6,694 nt of DNA from Clostridiales bacterium (lineage in GTDB: Bacteria; Bacillota_A; Clostridia; Saccharofermentanales; Saccharofermentanaceae), in NCBI GenBank assembly GCA_017649745.1, contig JAGCGE010000186.1:1-6694 (forward strand), in the 5' to 3' direction. Positions within the stretch are counted from its first letter, which is position 1. Every line of letters starts with the position of its first letter. A program made the translations under genes and the position numbers. Under the pieces are notes generated by a model. That model was given only the letters and a program-made list of their open reading frames with translations. It was not told the DNA's origin and made no database searches. Of this stretch, positions 6,353 to 6,694 are shown in pieces.

Positions 6353-6550
6353 ATGAACGAGAAAACAAAGAATGCGATCTACTTTACAACAGCACTTATC
6401 CTTGCAATTACAGCAATAGTATTTTTATTAATATCTATGTTTGTTATTACAGATAAGAACTGGCCACTGGACATAACATTGGGTTGTTCAGGAGTTGCCG
6501 GTCTTCTTAATGCACTTCGTTGGAACAGCATCAAGAAAGAAAAGAACTGA
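6353..6550 (+). CDS. Small two-helix membrane protein
   Basis: I do not recognise this 65-aa protein. Two hydrophobic segments, about 8-32 and 38-54, are separated by TDKNWP, and the tail is basic (SIKKEKN), so both ends should face the cytoplasm. ATG 6353 follows AGGAG at 6338-6342 with a 10-nt spacer. A short inverted repeat, CTCGA (6317-6321) and TCGAG (6333-6337), sits beside and partly under that ribosome binding site. The gene lies 130 bp after the lipoprotein, behind the hairpins, so it is probably a separate unit. No clear promoter was found. The coding call rests on length, hydrophobic pattern and ribosome binding site. Confidence 0.7.
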   Translation: MNEKTKNAIYFTTALILAITAIVFLLISMFVITDKNWPLDITLGCSGVAGLLNALRWNSIKKEKN

Positions 6551-6616
6551 GCAAAAAAAGTCGGGAGAATGTGATACTCTTTAAGTTACTATAGGCTCAC
6601 AAGGAGAGATGAGCAG

Positions 6617-6694
6617 ATGGATGAACAAAGAAGAGCAGTACGTAAGATGCAAGACTACATAAGCGAACATATCGCTGAAGAGATAACTATCGGC
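6617..6694 (+). CDS. AraC-family transcriptional regulator, N-terminal fragment (cut by window edge)
   Basis: Only 26 codons are inside the window: MDEQRRAVRKMQDY followed by ISEHIAEEITIG. The pattern of RMQDYI-x-HI-x-E-x-ITI matches the first helix of the AraC DNA-binding domain, which in this subgroup sits at the very N-terminus, often followed by a GyrI-like effector-binding domain. The latter is off the window and not seen. ATG 6617 has AGGAG at 6602-6606, a 10-nt spacing. The nearby ATG at 6609 and 6621 are in another frame that soon ends, so they are not used. It lies 66 bp after the 65-aa gene on the same strand. No confident promoter was seen in the gap. Confidence 0.75.
   Translation, partial: MDEQRRAVRKMQDYISEHIAEEITIG

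Noticed and set aside
6551..6616. Possible promoter before the AraC gene (TACTAT at 6587-6592)
   Set aside because: The -10 match is only four of six, and no acceptable -35 box is found at 16-18 bp spacing.

Overview
The window looks like a piece of a Firmicutes (class Clostridia) chromosome, probably a gut or rumen Lachnospiraceae/Oscillospiraceae relative. The signs are moderate GC, strong GGAGG-type ribosome binding sites, ATGA stop/start overlaps between genes, a TTGACA-17-TAAAAT sigma-A promoter, and membrane and lipoprotein types common in that class. The genus cannot be fixed from the sequence alone. No tRNA, rRNA, CRISPR array or intact mobile element was seen.

Left part (1-2328, minus strand): a tight run of three related single-pass membrane proteins. 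Transcription order is right to left: a 274-aa zinc-ribbon protein, then a 245-aa protein without the zinc ribbon, then another zinc-ribbon protein that runs off the left edge. All three have a charged linker, one transmembrane helix and an outer C-terminal domain with a shared core. They appear to be tandem paralogues of unknown role.

Middle (2329-2684): a 356-bp divergent intergenic region. Its left half holds a TGCA-rich dyad. Its right half holds a near-consensus promoter whose -10 box runs into two adjacent perfect 13-bp palindromes, a strong candidate operator for the TetR-type regulator encoded directly downstream.

Right part (2685-6222, plus strand): an apparent operon of a TetR-family regulator with a WHG-type C-terminal domain, a 94-aa two-helix membrane protein, a CoA-dependent/condensation-superfamily acyltransferase with an HHxxxDGxG motif, and a 494-aa lipoprotein with a beta-helix domain. 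The first two junctions overlap and the last gap is 31 bp. The simplest reading is a self-repressing operon for acylating some small molecule or envelope component, with a surface-anchored binding protein. The substrate is unknown. Two hairpins close the operon.

Right edge (6353-6694): a 65-aa two-helix membrane protein, then the first 26 codons of an AraC-type regulator that is cut by the window end.
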